Shown here one piece after another: positions 27,049-35,939 of a stretch of 64,000 bases of DNA. Under the pieces are notes generated by a model that was given only the letters and a program-made list of their open reading frames with translations, had not been told where the DNA came from and did no database searches. The position numbers and the translations under genes were made by a program. Source of the DNA: Archangium sp. (GTDB taxonomy: Bacteria; Myxococcota; Myxococcia; Myxococcales; Myxococcaceae); the NCBI GenBank assembly GCA_030695565.1, contig JAUYRZ010000049.1:1-64000 (forward strand), given 5' to 3'. Numbering within the stretch: position 1 is the first letter of the stretch; each line of letters opens with the position of its first letter.

Positions 27049-29022
27049 CTACTTCTTCGGCTTCACCATGAAGTAGCCCATCATCTCGAGGTGCAGCGCC
27101 GAGCAGAACTCGGTGCAGTACATCGGGAACGCTCCGGGCTTGTCGGCGACGAAGGTGATGTTCTCGTGTTTGCCCGGCTCGAGCGACACGTTGATGTTGT
27201 ACATGTCGATGGTGAAGCCGTGCACCTGGTCCTCGGCCTGCTCGATCGAGGTGAGGTGCAGGCGAACGGTGTCGCCTTCATCGACCTCCACGTAGTCAGG
27301 GGTGAAGTGGCTGCGGATGGCGGTCATGTAGATGTCGACCACGTTGCCCTTGCGCTCGATGCGCTCCTTGCCCGGGGTGACGGCGAACTCGTCTTTCTCG
27401 TCGGTGAGCGGGTTGGTGCCCATCGGGTAGACCTTCATGGGCTTCAGCTTGTCGGCCTTGATCATCTGGGCGTAGTGCGGCTCGCCGATGCCGATGGGCA
27501 TGTCGGCCAGCAGCTTCATCTTCGAGTTCTCGATGCCCACCAGCTGGAAGTTCTGCGGGTAGAGCGGGCCGATGTTGGCGAAGCGGTCGATGCTCATCTT
27601 GTTCATCGCCACCACGTACTTGCCGTCGGGGCTGACGGTGTCGCCCTCGGCCGCGAGGATGTGGCCGATGTTGTAGTGAACCGAGAGCTTGTCGACGACC
27701 TTGAGGCTCTTGAGGTCCCACTTGGCGACCACCGACTCGATGAACACCGAGGTGTAGGCGAAGCCCTTGCCGTCGTAGACGGTGTGCAACGGCCCCAGCC
27801 CAATCTCCACCTGCCCGCGGATGGTGTCCTTGAAGGGGAGAATCGGCAGCCCGTAGGGGTCCACGCCTTCGTGGGTACCGGCTTCGATCAGCGCCTGGAT
27901 CTTCTTGAAGCTGTAGACCGTCGCGTGGGTGTCGAGCTTGCCGCCCACCACGATGTCTTCACCGTCGGGGGTGACGTCGGCGCCGTGCGGGCTCTTGTGC
28001 TCGGGGATCAGGGTGAGCACCTTCTCCGGGCCGCTCACGTCCATCATCAGCACCTTGACGCCTTTGATCTCCTTCGCCTTGCCGGCCTTCACCAGCGCTT
28101 CGGCCTTCTTCCAGTTGATCACGTGGAGGAAGTCGGTGTCGTTCTGAGACGCGCCTGACTCGACCGGCGGGTTGCCTTCGAGGATGCCGCCGGTGGCCAT
28201 CTCGGTGTTGAAGCTGTTGATGAAGACGTAGCCGTCAGAGGCCAGCTTTCCGCAGTCGGCGAGATCCTGGGTGTAGGGCGGCAGCTCGACGCCCCACGAC
28301 TCGCTCTCGATGATGCGGCCCTTCACCTTGTCGAACTTCCAGAACATCGCCAGCCCGCGGTACCTGGTCTTGTACTCGGAGATCGGCGCGTACTCGCGGC
28401 CCAGCGGGGCAGGGTACTGGCTGGTCTCGATGACGTACTCGTTGTCGGGGGTGACGAACGCGCCGCCGTGATCGGAGGCCACCAGCTTGTTGGGCACGAT
28501 CTGCTTGGTGGCGAAGTCGCTCAGGTCGACCACCGCGATGCGCGCGTTGGCCTTGTCGTTCACGAAGAGGAAGCGGCCGTCGTAGTCGCCCTTGGTCTCG
28601 GAGAGGTTCGGGTGGTGCACGTCGGCCCAGGTCAGCCGCTGGCCGATCTCGTATTGCTGGCCGCCCGCGAGCACCTTGTCGCCGTAGCCGCCATACCCGT
28701 AGCCCTGCCACGGCTCGGGGGTGAACACCGCGATCACCTTGAGCAGCCGCATCGAAGGCACGCCAATCACCAGGATCTGCCCCGACTGACCGCCCGACGC
28801 GAAGATGACGTACTCGTCCTTCTGACCGGTGGGTTTGTAGGTGAGCAGCGCGGCCTCGACGTCGGCCTCGCTCAGCTTTCGCTCCACCATGATCTGCTTG
28901 AGCCCGGCGCTCGACTGCGTGGTGGCAGTCGACCCGGTGGTGGAGCTGCCGCTCTGGCAGCCGTACGCGAAGGCCGCCAGTGTGAGCAGCGCCGCAAGTG
29001 ATCCGATCAGCTTCGATTTCAT
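27049..29022 (-). CDS. nosZ: Nitrous oxide reductase, clade II (Sec/lipoprotein type)
   Basis: 657 residues; reduces N2O to N2 in the periplasm, the last step of denitrification. The signal lacks twin arginines and ends A-Y-G-C, so it is Sec-type and possibly lipidated, as in clade II enzymes. The CuZ histidines are distributed through D-V-H-H-P-N, S-D-H-G-G, H-K-S-P-H-G, G-P-L-H-T-V, V-H-Y-N-I-G-H and G-E-P-H-Y. The C-terminal CuA domain has C-T-E-F-C-S-A-L-H-x-E-M (about 634-645). GGAG lies six bases before the ATG. A sigma54 element precedes it. No nosR or nosX is present. Confidence 0.96.
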   Translation of the reverse strand: MKSKLIGSLAALLTLAAFAYGCQSGSSTTGSTATTQSSAGLKQIMVERKLSEADVEAALLTYKPTGQKDEYVIFASGGQSGQILVIGVPSMRLLKVIAVFTPEPWQGYGYGGYGDKVLAGGQQYEIGQRLTWADVHHPNLSETKGDYDGRFLFVNDKANARIAVVDLSDFATKQIVPNKLVASDHGGAFVTPDNEYVIETSQYPAPLGREYAPISEYKTRYRGLAMFWKFDKVKGRIIESESWGVELPPYTQDLADCGKLASDGYVFINSFNTEMATGGILEGNPPVESGASQNDTDFLHVINWKKAEALVKAGKAKEIKGVKVLMMDVSGPEKVLTLIPEHKSPHGADVTPDGEDIVVGGKLDTHATVYSFKKIQALIEAGTHEGVDPYGLPILPFKDTIRGQVEIGLGPLHTVYDGKGFAYTSVFIESVVAKWDLKSLKVVDKLSVHYNIGHILAAEGDTVSPDGKYVVAMNKMSIDRFANIGPLYPQNFQLVGIENSKMKLLADMPIGIGEPHYAQMIKADKLKPMKVYPMGTNPLTDEKDEFAVTPGKERIERKGNVVDIYMTAIRSHFTPDYVEVDEGDTVRLHLTSIEQAEDQVHGFTIDMYNINVSLEPGKHENITFVADKPGAFPMYCTEFCSALHLEMMGYFMVKPKK

Positions 29023-29056
29023 GAGAGCTCCGTGGAAGTGCTGCGCGGGCTCTCAC

Positions 29057-29072
29057 TGCCACCGTCATGCCA
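29057..29072 (-). promoter_or_regulatory. Sigma54 (-24/-12) promoter for nosZ operon
   Basis: On the minus strand TGGCATGACGGTGGCA has GG and GC ten bases apart, close to the consensus TGGCACG-N4-TTGCA. Transcription would begin near 29046, leaving a 24-base leader that holds the GGAG ribosome-binding site. A GTTCC/GGAA half-palindrome lies just upstream (29079-29093). Confidence 0.55.
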
Positions 29073-29163
29073 CCTCGATTCCGAGGGGAACGCGGCTCGA
29101 AGATCGGTGAAGACCGACCGGGCGCAAAGGGTGCAGCGCCTCACTCGACGCGCAAGGACTGCA

Positions 29164-30195
29164 TCAACTGGCGAGCCCAAACCCCTTCAGCTTTCGCCAA
29201 AGGGTCGTACGCCCGATGCCCAGCACCCGCGCGGTGTCGATCTGCTGACCGCCGCAGGCCTCCAACACGCGCAAGATGTGCCGCTTCTCTGCCTGCTCCA
29301 GGGACAGCAGGCCGTCTTCGGGCTCGGGCACCAGCGAGACCGTGGGCATCGCCAGCTCTTCCGGCAGATGTTCCAAATCGACCGGTTGGCCCTGCGAGAG
29401 GATGGCGCCGTGTTTCACCGCGTTCTGCAGCTCACGCACGTTGCCGGGCCACGCGTACTTCAGCAGCGAGCTCAGCGCGCGCGGGGTGAAGCGGGCGCCG
29501 GGTCGCTCCTGCTCGAGGAACATGTGCGCGAGCACGGGGATGTCTTCGGTCCGCGTCCTCAGCGGCGGTACCACCAGGGTGAACACCTTGAGGCGGAAGT
29601 AGAGGTCTTCTCGAAAGCGCCGGTCCCTCACGCACTCCTGCAGGTTCTGATGGGTGGCGCAGACCACCCGCACGTCGACGTTCACCGCTTCGGACTCACC
29701 CACCCGGCGAAGTTCGCCGTCCTGCAGCACGCGCAGCAGCTTGGCCTGCAGCGGCAGGGGCATCTCGGCGATCTCGTCGAGGAACAGCGTGCCGCCGTGC
29801 GCCGTCTCGAAGAGGCCCTTGCGCGCGTTCTGGGCCCCGGTGAACGCGCCCTTCACGTGACCAAACAGCTCTGACTCCAGCAGCTCACCGGGCAGCGCCG
29901 CGCAGTTCACCGCGAGGAAGGGTTTGGCCCGGCGGGGGCTGTTGGCGTGGAGCGCGCGCGCCACCACCTCCTTGCCCGAACCGCTCTCGCCTCGCAGCAC
30001 CACCGCCACGTCGCTGTCGGCCACCAGGGCCGCCTTCTTGAGCAGCGTCTTCATCGCCGCGCTGTTGGAGACCAGCCGGTTGCACTTGCGGCCCGCCGGC
30101 GTCTCCGGGAGCAGCCGGCAGGTCTTACAAAGGCTCCCTCCGCGCTCGAACGGTGTCTCGCAATTGAAGGGGCCTGTTGCGGTTTGTTCAGCCAT
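29164..30195 (-). CDS. Sigma54-dependent activator with Cys-rich N terminus (nos regulator)
   Basis: 343 residues. A short N-terminal sensor has four cysteines within about 27 residues (C12, C23, C26, C39 approximately), suggesting a metal or Fe-S site. The AAA+ core has G-E-S-G-S-G-K-E, the sigma54 loop G-A-F-T-G-A, and [10 protein letters not shown] Fis helix-turn-helix ends the protein. It lies between nosZ and the divergent membrane-protein operon, both with sigma54 elements, so it probably activates N2O respiration. Its ATG directly follows a perfect palindrome, suggesting autoregulation. Confidence 0.88.
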   Translation of the reverse strand: MAEQTATGPFNCETPFERGGSLCKTCRLLPETPAGRKCNRLVSNSAAMKTLLKKAALVADSDVAVVLRGESGSGKEVVARALHANSPRRAKPFLAVNCAALPGELLESELFGHVKGAFTGAQNARKGLFETAHGGTLFLDEIAEMPLPLQAKLLRVLQDGELRRVGESEAVNVDVRVVCATHQNLQECVRDRRFREDLYFRLKVFTLVVPPLRTRTEDIPVLAHMFLEQERPGARFTPRALSSLLKYAWPGNVRELQNAVKHGAILSQGQPVDLEHLPEELAMPTVSLVPEPEDGLLSLEQAEKRHILRVLEACGGQQIDTARVLGIGRTTLWRKLKGFGLAS

Positions 30196-30210
30196 GTTCC
30201 GATTCGGAAC
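30196..30210. promoter_or_regulatory. 15-base perfect palindrome between activator and divergent operon
   Basis: GTTCCGATTCGGAAC has two perfect 7-base arms around one central base. It touches the ATG of the minus-strand activator and lies about 69 bases upstream of the start predicted for the plus-strand operon. It is probably the activator's binding site. Confidence 0.6.
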
Positions 30211-30245
30211 ACGACGCGAGACCCCCGTCAAGCGCGCTGAGGGGC

Positions 30246-30261
30246 TGGGCCTGGGTTTGCA
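30246..30261 (+). promoter_or_regulatory. Sigma54 (-24/-12) promoter for membrane-protein operon
   Basis: TGGGCCTGGGTTTGCA keeps GG-N10-GC and a perfect TTTGCA -12 half; the -24 half is weaker. Transcription would start near 30272, two bases before the ATG, so the message would be leaderless. Confidence 0.5.
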
Positions 30262-30273
30262 GAACGAAGCCTC

Positions 30274-30918
30274 ATGCGGCTCCACGTCGATGCCTTCTAC
30301 GAGTTCCTCGCCAAGCCTTTGAAGCCGAGGGCGCGCATCGTGTTGGCGCTGCTCGCCGTGCCCCTCGCGCTGTCGCTCACCCAGCCGCTTTGGAGGATCT
30401 CCATGGAGGCGCCGCAGTACCCGGCCGGCCTCTACATGGACATCTTCGCCCACACCGTGGAGGGCGGAAACAACGGCCAGCACCTGCAGGAAATCAACGT
30501 GCTCAACCACTACATCGGCATGCACACCCTCGATCGCGAGGCGATGAGCGATCTCGACTGGCTGCCCTTCGCGTTGGGCGCGCTGCTCATCTTCCTGCTG
30601 CGGGTGGCGGCCATCGGCAACCTGGGCGCGCTGGTGGATCTGCTGGTGATGACCACCTACGTGAGCGGCTTCGCCTTCGCGCGCTTCGTCTACACGCTGT
30701 ACGTGTTCGGCCATCACCTGAAGGCCGACGCGCCGGTGAAGGTGCCCGGCTTCATGCCCGCGGTGCTGGGCAGCAAGCAGATCGCCAACTTCACCACCCA
30801 CAGCTGGCCGCAGCTGGGCTCGTTCTTCTTGCTCGTCTTCGTGGTGGGCATCGTGGTGGTGCTGGTGTGGCACCTGGTCGCCGGCCGGCGCGCGGCGGTG
30901 AAAGCAGCGGCGTCATGA
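30274..30918 (+). CDS. Integral membrane protein of nos-associated family
   Basis: 214 residues with about four membrane helices (near 22-40, 98-115, 125-145 and 190-210). An exposed segment between helices 1 and 2 contains [19 protein letters not shown] and [10 protein letters not shown] have a general memory of this P-x-G-L/N-H-Y-I-G-M pattern near nosZ and copper-protein genes, but no function is known to me. The conserved His residues could bind metal. It is coupled to the next gene by ATGA. Confidence 0.7.
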   Translation: MRLHVDAFYEFLAKPLKPRARIVLALLAVPLALSLTQPLWRISMEAPQYPAGLYMDIFAHTVEGGNNGQHLQEINVLNHYIGMHTLDREAMSDLDWLPFALGALLIFLLRVAAIGNLGALVDLLVMTTYVSGFAFARFVYTLYVFGHHLKADAPVKVPGFMPAVLGSKQIANFTTHSWPQLGSFFLLVFVVGIVVVLVWHLVAGRRAAVKAAAS

Positions 30919-33074
30919 GACTGATGCCTCAGGCCCCGGTGTTTCCGTGGAAGCCGTTCGTGCTTGCTTCGTTGGGCTTCACGCTCACCCTGGGCGCGCT
31001 GACGGGCGCGATCGATCTGTGGAACCTGCGGGTGGCCATGCGCGCAGTGCCCCTCGATCACCACCGCGCTCACGCCTTCGCGCAGCTGTTCGGCTTCTTG
31101 TGGTTGTTCACCCTGGGCATCTCGCTCCACCTGGCGCCGCGGTTCTTCGGCGCGGCTCCCCCGGGCCATGCGCGCCTCACCTTCTTGCGGTGGACGGGCA
31201 TCGGCGGGGTGAGCGTGTTGGTGGCGGGAAGGCTGGGTGCGTTGTTGCCCGGTGCCGCAGCGCTCTCGATCATCGGAGCGGTGCTGGTGGTGGGCGCGAT
31301 GACGGCGTGGGCTTCACTGCTGTGGGGCTTCTGGCGAGGCGCCCCTCTTCACGACACCCTGCATCGGTTCCTGCTCTCGGGCGTGGCCTGGTGGTGGCTG
31401 GCGTCGGTGGTGCTGCTCGCGTGGACGCTCGGTCAGTCCTTCGGCGGGCTGCTGCGCTTCGTGCCGTTGGAGAGCGTCTGGGCGCTGGCCTTGTTCGGAG
31501 GAACGGGCTCGTGGCTGTGGGGCATCTTCTTTCGCGCGGGCATCTGCACGCTCCACGTGGCGCGGCCTTCGGAGCGGGCGCAGCAGCGGCTCTTCGTCGC
31601 CTGGCAGGTGGCGGCCGGGCTCGCGGCACTGGCTCCGTGGGTGGACACCGCGTGGTTCAGCGCGTTGCAGTCGTTCGCTGCGACCGCGGCCATGGGCCTC
31701 GTGTGGTGGACGGTGCGGCCCTTCTCGGGTGAAGGCCTGGAGCGCGAGGGCAATCTTTCGCCTCGCGCGGTGCAGGCAGGGCTGAGCTTCTTGCTGGTGT
31801 TCGCCGTGCTCTCCGCGTGGAGCGGGCTGGCGGCGCTCGACGTGTGGGCGCCTCCGCTGCTGCGCGATGCGGCGAGGCACACCTTCACCCTGGGCGGCGT
31901 GACCTTGTTGGTGCTCGGTTTCGCAGGCCGCATGGTGCCCGGCTTCAGCGGCAAGCCACTCGCCTGGCGAGGTGCGTACGACGCGGGGATTCTCGCCGTG
32001 ATCGCCGCCGCGTTGCTGCGCATGTCTGAACTCTTCAGCAACCGGATCGGCCTCGCGCTCGCGGGCGCCTCGGGTGGACTTGCGCTTGCGGGCATGTCCC
32101 TGGTGGCGGCCGCGCTGATCAAGAGCATGCCGTCGCCCGCGCCTTCGCCGAGCCGCCGTCGTGAAGGGTGGGCGTTGCTGCTCCCGCTCCTGCTCGTGCC
32201 CGATGCGGCGCAGGCGGCGGCGTGTTGCGTGTCGGCCTCGGTGGCAGGCAACGGGCGATTGGTTCCCTGGGAAAAGGCCGCGGCCGGTCTGTCCAGCTCC
32301 TGGAGTCACGGCACCGGGCGCTTCGACGTGGGCGGCCGCTTTCGCCCCTTCGCCACCGGCACGCTGGAAGACGAGCTGCGCGTCGAAGCGTGGGCGATCG
32401 TGCGGCTCGACGAACGGGTCGAACTCTCGGCGCGCGTGCCCTGGGTCACCGGCGTGCGCGCGTCGACCGATGGCACCAACGCGATCGGCACGGGCATCGG
32501 CGACGTCTCTGCCGCGCTCCGGTGGGACGCGGTGCCGCTGGCCGAACACCGCTGGGTGCCCGGCCTCGCGGTGGTGGCGCAGGTGGTGGGGCCGACGGGT
32601 CGCCGGCCGGAACAGGCCACCGATGCGCTCGGTGCTTCCGCCACGGGCCGCGGCACCTTCGCGGTGAGCCTCGGGTTGATCGCGGAGATCCTCGAGCTGC
32701 CCTGGTTCATTCGCCTCGACACGGTGGGCGTGTTCAACGCGCCGTTCGTTCGGGCCGACACCCAGCAGGTGCAGACCTTCGGGCCCGGGCTGCAGGCCGG
32801 CCTCGCCGCGGGGCGCGAGTTCTTCGGCGACCGGTTGGTGCTCGCGGTGGCGTTTCGCCTCGAGCACGAGTTTCCGCTGTGGCTCGAGGGGCGAGCGATC
32901 GCAGGCTCGGCCTCGACCGGGTTGTCCACCGGCGCTTCCGCCAGCTTCAAGCTCACGCCGCACTGGGTGCTGACCTCTGCGCTGAGCACCGATGCGCTGG
33001 GGCGGGTGGGGCTCTCGCACAACCGTCCTGATCGTGTGGTCTTCAACCTGGGAGTGAGACATGGCTTCTTTTGA
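30915..33074 (+). CDS. NnrS-like membrane protein fused to outer-membrane-type domain
   Basis: A single 719-residue frame. Residues 1 to about 400 carry about twelve membrane helices with H-H-R-A-H-A-F-A-Q-L-F-G-F and I-S-L-H-L-A-P-R-F-F-G, typical of the NnrS family (heme/copper membrane proteins tied to nitric oxide stress and denitrification). From Met405 the sequence looks like a new gene: a basic stretch, a signal-peptide core (L-L-L-P-L-L-L-V-P-D-A-A-Q-A-A), then about 270 residues of amphipathic strands like an outer-membrane transporter. No stop separates them. It may be a real fusion, or two products may arise from an internal start at 32127. Confidence 0.7.
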   Translation: MRLMPQAPVFPWKPFVLASLGFTLTLGALTGAIDLWNLRVAMRAVPLDHHRAHAFAQLFGFLWLFTLGISLHLAPRFFGAAPPGHARLTFLRWTGIGGVSVLVAGRLGALLPGAAALSIIGAVLVVGAMTAWASLLWGFWRGAPLHDTLHRFLLSGVAWWWLASVVLLAWTLGQSFGGLLRFVPLESVWALALFGGTGSWLWGIFFRAGICTLHVARPSERAQQRLFVAWQVAAGLAALAPWVDTAWFSALQSFAATAAMGLVWWTVRPFSGEGLEREGNLSPRAVQAGLSFLLVFAVLSAWSGLAALDVWAPPLLRDAARHTFTLGGVTLLVLGFAGRMVPGFSGKPLAWRGAYDAGILAVIAAALLRMSELFSNRIGLALAGASGGLALAGMSLVAAALIKSMPSPAPSPSRRREGWALLLPLLLVPDAAQAAACCVSASVAGNGRLVPWEKAAAGLSSSWSHGTGRFDVGGRFRPFATGTLEDELRVEAWAIVRLDERVELSARVPWVTGVRASTDGTNAIGTGIGDVSAALRWDAVPLAEHRWVPGLAVVAQVVGPTGRRPEQATDALGASATGRGTFAVSLGLIAEILELPWFIRLDTVGVFNAPFVRADTQQVQTFGPGLQAGLAAGREFFGDRLVLAVAFRLEHEFPLWLEGRAIAGSASTGLSTGASASFKLTPHWVLTSALSTDALGRVGLSHNRPDRVVFNLGVRHGFF

Positions 33075-33456
33075 TCGATGGTTTGCGTTGTGTGGTGCCC
33101 TCGTCGCGTTGTCCGCGTGTGGCCCTGATGCTTCAGGCTCACCCACCCGGATGACGCCGCTGACCGGCGAGAGTCAGGCGATGCAGATGTCGCTCTGGTT
33201 CCCCGAGCCGCCACACGTGGGCGCCAATGCGGTGGAGTTCACCATCGACTCAGCCGAGGCGGTGACGTTCGAGCTGACCACCGAGATGTGGAGCATGGGG
33301 CACGGCGCCGCGGGGAACGTGAACCCCACGCGCGGCGACGACGGCGTCTACCGGGGCACCGCGGTGTTCAGCATGTCGGGCGATTGGCTGCTCCGGCTGC
33401 GTGCGTCGTCGAACTCGGTCGAACGCGGCGTCTTCGATTTTCAGATCGGACTTTGA
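33061..33456 (+). CDS. YtkA/FixH-like lipoprotein
   Basis: 131 residues with a lipobox (A-L-S-A-C, Cys20) and a single beta-sandwich domain. M-W-S-M-G-H-G-A-A-G-N-V-N-P followed by Y-R-G-T-A-V-F-S-M-S-G-D-W is the YtkA-like/FixH pattern, found next to copper enzymes. It overlaps the preceding gene by 14 bases and is probably part of the nos-associated operon. Confidence 0.7.
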   Translation: MASFDRWFALCGALVALSACGPDASGSPTRMTPLTGESQAMQMSLWFPEPPHVGANAVEFTIDSAEAVTFELTTEMWSMGHGAAGNVNPTRGDDGVYRGTAVFSMSGDWLLRLRASSNSVERGVFDFQIGL

Positions 33457-33487
33457 AGTGGCTGCATCAACCCGAAAGGCAATCATC

Positions 33488-33970
33488 ATGACTCGAACAC
33501 TCCTCGCTTCAGCGTTGCTCCTCGCCTCCTTCGTCACCGCGGCCGAACCCGCGCAGCCCGCGACGGTGGTGGACATCGCGGCGGCGTCGACGGATCACTC
33601 CACGCTGGTGACTGCACTCAAAGCGGCTGACTACGTGCGCTCGTTGCAGAACGCGGGACCCTTCACCGTCTTCGCGCCCACCAACGCTGCGTTCGCGAAG
33701 TTGCCCAAAGGCACGCTGGAGAACCTGACGAAGCCCGAGAGCAAAGAAGCGCTGCAGAACATCCTCAAGTACCACGTGGCGGTGTCCGTCTATGAGACCC
33801 GCTTCATGAGGGAGGGCATGAAGCTCGGCGTGGCCAACGGCGGCAACGTGGTGTTCCACGTGAAGGACGGGAAGACGTATGTGAACGATGCGTTGATCGT
33901 CGGCTCGGCGCGCGCGGGCAACGGCATCGTGCACATCATCGATGGCGTGCTGTTGCCGCCTACCAAATAA
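33488..33970 (+). CDS. Secreted fasciclin (FAS1) domain protein
   Basis: 160 residues: signal peptide ending V-T-A-A-E, then one FAS1 domain with F-T-V-F-A-P-T-N-A-A-F-A-K-L-P (H1 motif) and the C-terminal G-N-G-I-V-H-I-I-D-G-V-L-L-P (H2 motif). FAS1 proteins mediate adhesion. AAAGG lies about eight bases before the ATG. It is the last gene before a REP-like block. Confidence 0.88.
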   Translation: MTRTLLASALLLASFVTAAEPAQPATVVDIAAASTDHSTLVTALKAADYVRSLQNAGPFTVFAPTNAAFAKLPKGTLENLTKPESKEALQNILKYHVAVSVYETRFMREGMKLGVANGGNVVFHVKDGKTYVNDALIVGSARAGNGIVHIIDGVLLPPTK

Positions 33971-33973
33971 GAA

Positions 33974-34096
33974 ACCTCGCCCTGCGAAGCGGGGAGAGGT
34001 CGGTCCTGAGCCTGCGAAGGGCCGGGTGAGGGGCCCGGCTCCGGAGCTCCGACGGCCTCTCACCCCGACCCGCTCCGCGCTGCGCAGGGAGAGGGA
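33974..34096. repeat. REP-like double palindromic element
   Basis: Two inverted units share the motifs CCTGCGAAGCGGGGAGAGG and CTCACCCCGACCCGCTCC with the elements near 48.3 and 54.1 kb. It lies between convergent genes (fasciclin and the TIGR02996 gene) and could act as a terminator. Confidence 0.6.
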
Positions 34097-34097
34097 G

Positions 34098-34877
34098 TCA
34101 GTAAAAATACTGCCCGGTGTCGCGGTTGAACTGCAGCCGCCGCTCTGGGCGGTAGGTGACCTTCTTCACCGCCTTCTCGAGCCGCGCCTGGGTCGGCTTG
34201 TCGACCCAGTCGGGCACCGAGATCGTCTGCAGTGTTCGCAATACGCTCGAGTCGAGCAGCGCTGCGAACCACGCCTCGGGATCCCAGCCGGGGTTGAGCA
34301 CGAGATGCTCGAGGCCCTCCAGGTGCGGGAGCAGCGCCGTCCACCCCGCCTCGGTCGCGCGCGCTTCAGCGGCGATCAGCTCGAGTGCGCGCAGCCCTCG
34401 CATCGACGGCGCGAGGGTGGTCAGCAGTGCATCGGTCACCCAGTCCGCGTCGTTTTCACGAAACCCAAGACCGTACAGCGTGCCGATCGGCTGCTTGGCG
34501 AACGCAACGACCTCTTGCTTCGCGTTGGGCTGCGTCACGTGGACCAACAGTCTCGGTCCCAGGGCGCGGACCAATTCGAACCCCTTGATGAGCTTCCCCA
34601 TCGAGCATTGCGCGCGCGCGATGAACCCAGGCACCGCCCAGTCTTCTTCCCAGGTCCACACGAAGGGCCGGGCCTGCCCCAGCCACGAGCCCCGGTGTCT
34701 CACGCGCAGTGAGGTCATTCGTTGCTGCTGCGCCTGCGTCATCGCGTCGAGCAACCTGAGCTGCATGTACTCCGAGCGCGTGGTCTCACCGGTCGAGCCG
34801 AGCCAGTCCGCGTACACGGCAAGCAGCGTGCGATCGTCGGGGTTCTTCCAGATCGCCTGAAGCATCTCGGTGGTCAT
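34098..34877 (-). CDS. TIGR02996-type repeat-companion protein
   Basis: 259 residues. The N terminus has I-W-K-N-P-D-D-R-T-L-L-A-V-Y-A-D-W-L and R-S-E-Y-M-Q-L, the TIGR02996 signature common in myxobacteria and planctomycetes. The middle resembles leucine-rich segments (L-R-A-L-E-L-I, L-E-G-L-E-H-L-V-L). Function unknown. It is the last gene of a minus-strand operon; 15 bases separate it from the upstream lipoprotein. Confidence 0.75.
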   Translation of the reverse strand: MTTEMLQAIWKNPDDRTLLAVYADWLGSTGETTRSEYMQLRLLDAMTQAQQQRMTSLRVRHRGSWLGQARPFVWTWEEDWAVPGFIARAQCSMGKLIKGFELVRALGPRLLVHVTQPNAKQEVVAFAKQPIGTLYGLGFRENDADWVTDALLTTLAPSMRGLRALELIAAEARATEAGWTALLPHLEGLEHLVLNPGWDPEAWFAALLDSSVLRTLQTISVPDWVDKPTQARLEKAVKKVTYRPERRLQFNRDTGQYFY

Positions 34878-34892
34878 CGCAGCCTCACGACC

Positions 34893-35936
34893 TCACGGAG
34901 TCCACGGGCCGCACAACGCGGCGTCGACCTCGAGCTCGAACTGCACCCCATCGACGGGACCCAGCCACTCGTTGCGGAAGGTGATGGGCAGCATGCCGCC
35001 GCGCGCGGAGCCGATCAGAAACGGAGTTCCCACCCCGACCCGCCCGATGTGCACCACACGCTCGCCGATTCGCGCAAAGAGCCGTCGCTCCGTCGCGCAC
35101 GCGCGCCAGCCCTTCTGCTCCATCATGTTCCCCATCAAGCCGCCCATGCCAAAGACGTTGGAGAGGCGGTCGCTCTCGGTCGGTTCGCGCACGGCCGACG
35201 AGGGCACCCAGCCGTGAAACACCGCCCCGGAGTCGTGCAGCACCGCGACGTGCGACTGGTCTCCTCGCACCTCGAGCCTCGCGAGCGACGGTTGTTCCTT
35301 CGCGTGGAGCGTGCCCACCACCTCGCCGCCCGGCGCCGAAAGGAACGGCAGATCTCCGAGCTGGGACAGCACCACCACGGGGGCCAACGTGTCGAAGCCC
35401 GAAGCCGCGAGGAGGTCGTTGGGCTGCGGGTAGAGGGTCACCGCCTCGCACGCCATCTCGACGACCGGTGAGGCGACGGGCGTGAAGAGCGCGAGCGCGC
35501 CATCGGTGGGCCGCACCATCAGCCGGCCCGTCATGGCCTCGACCGGCGTGAGCCCCGCGCTGCGAGGCAACACCACGGCAGGACCCGCGAGCACCGTGAC
35601 GCTCGCTTCGAGCACCGGCTCGTCGTTCAAGTTGACGTCAGCGTCGATGATCACGCCCTTCGCGCGCCAGGTACCTTCGAGGATGAAGTGCGGCCCCGCC
35701 CGGCGGATGCGGCCCGACATCAGCGAGCCCTGCCAGGCGTTCTTCTCGCCGGTGATGCTCCACGCGCGCGCCATCGGCAGTCCGGTGTGCGGCGCGAGCA
35801 ACACGCCGCGGTCGTGCCAGCGCGTGTCCTTCCAGTGGCAATAGCCCTCGGAACGCGCGGCGTCGGCGTACCAGCCGGCCTTCGTGGTGGGCGCGCACGC
35901 CACCAGACTCATCGAAAGAACGATCAGCGCTCGCAT
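34893..35936 (-). CDS. Hypothetical lipoprotein, 347 aa
   Basis: A lipobox (S-L-V-A-C, Cys14) follows a short signal. The mature protein is beta-rich, with Trp-containing strands (G-W-Y-A-D, T-R-W-H-D-R-G). A segment near 230-250 (A-V-F-H-G-W-V-P-S-S-A-V) looks like an SH3-type strand. I do not recognise the family. Three bases separate it from the deaminase gene. Confidence 0.65.
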   Translation of the reverse strand: MRALIVLSMSLVACAPTTKAGWYADAARSEGYCHWKDTRWHDRGVLLAPHTGLPMARAWSITGEKNAWQGSLMSGRIRRAGPHFILEGTWRAKGVIIDADVNLNDEPVLEASVTVLAGPAVVLPRSAGLTPVEAMTGRLMVRPTDGALALFTPVASPVVEMACEAVTLYPQPNDLLAASGFDTLAPVVVLSQLGDLPFLSAPGGEVVGTLHAKEQPSLARLEVRGDQSHVAVLHDSGAVFHGWVPSSAVREPTESDRLSNVFGMGGLMGNMMEQKGWRACATERRLFARIGERVVHIGRVGVGTPFLIGSARGGMLPITFRNEWLGPVDGVQFELEVDAALCGPWTP

Positions 35937-35939
35937 GGC

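Noticed and set aside
29104-29117. Palindrome TCGGTGAAGACCGA upstream of nosZ as the activator site
   Set aside because: Its position (about -65) is plausible, but its arms do not match the palindrome at 30196, so I could not tie it to the same regulator.
32127-32175. REP-like insertion causing the NnrS fusion
   Set aside because: The stretch encodes a Ser/Pro/Arg-rich peptide like other REP translations, but the DNA does not align well with the REP copies in this window.
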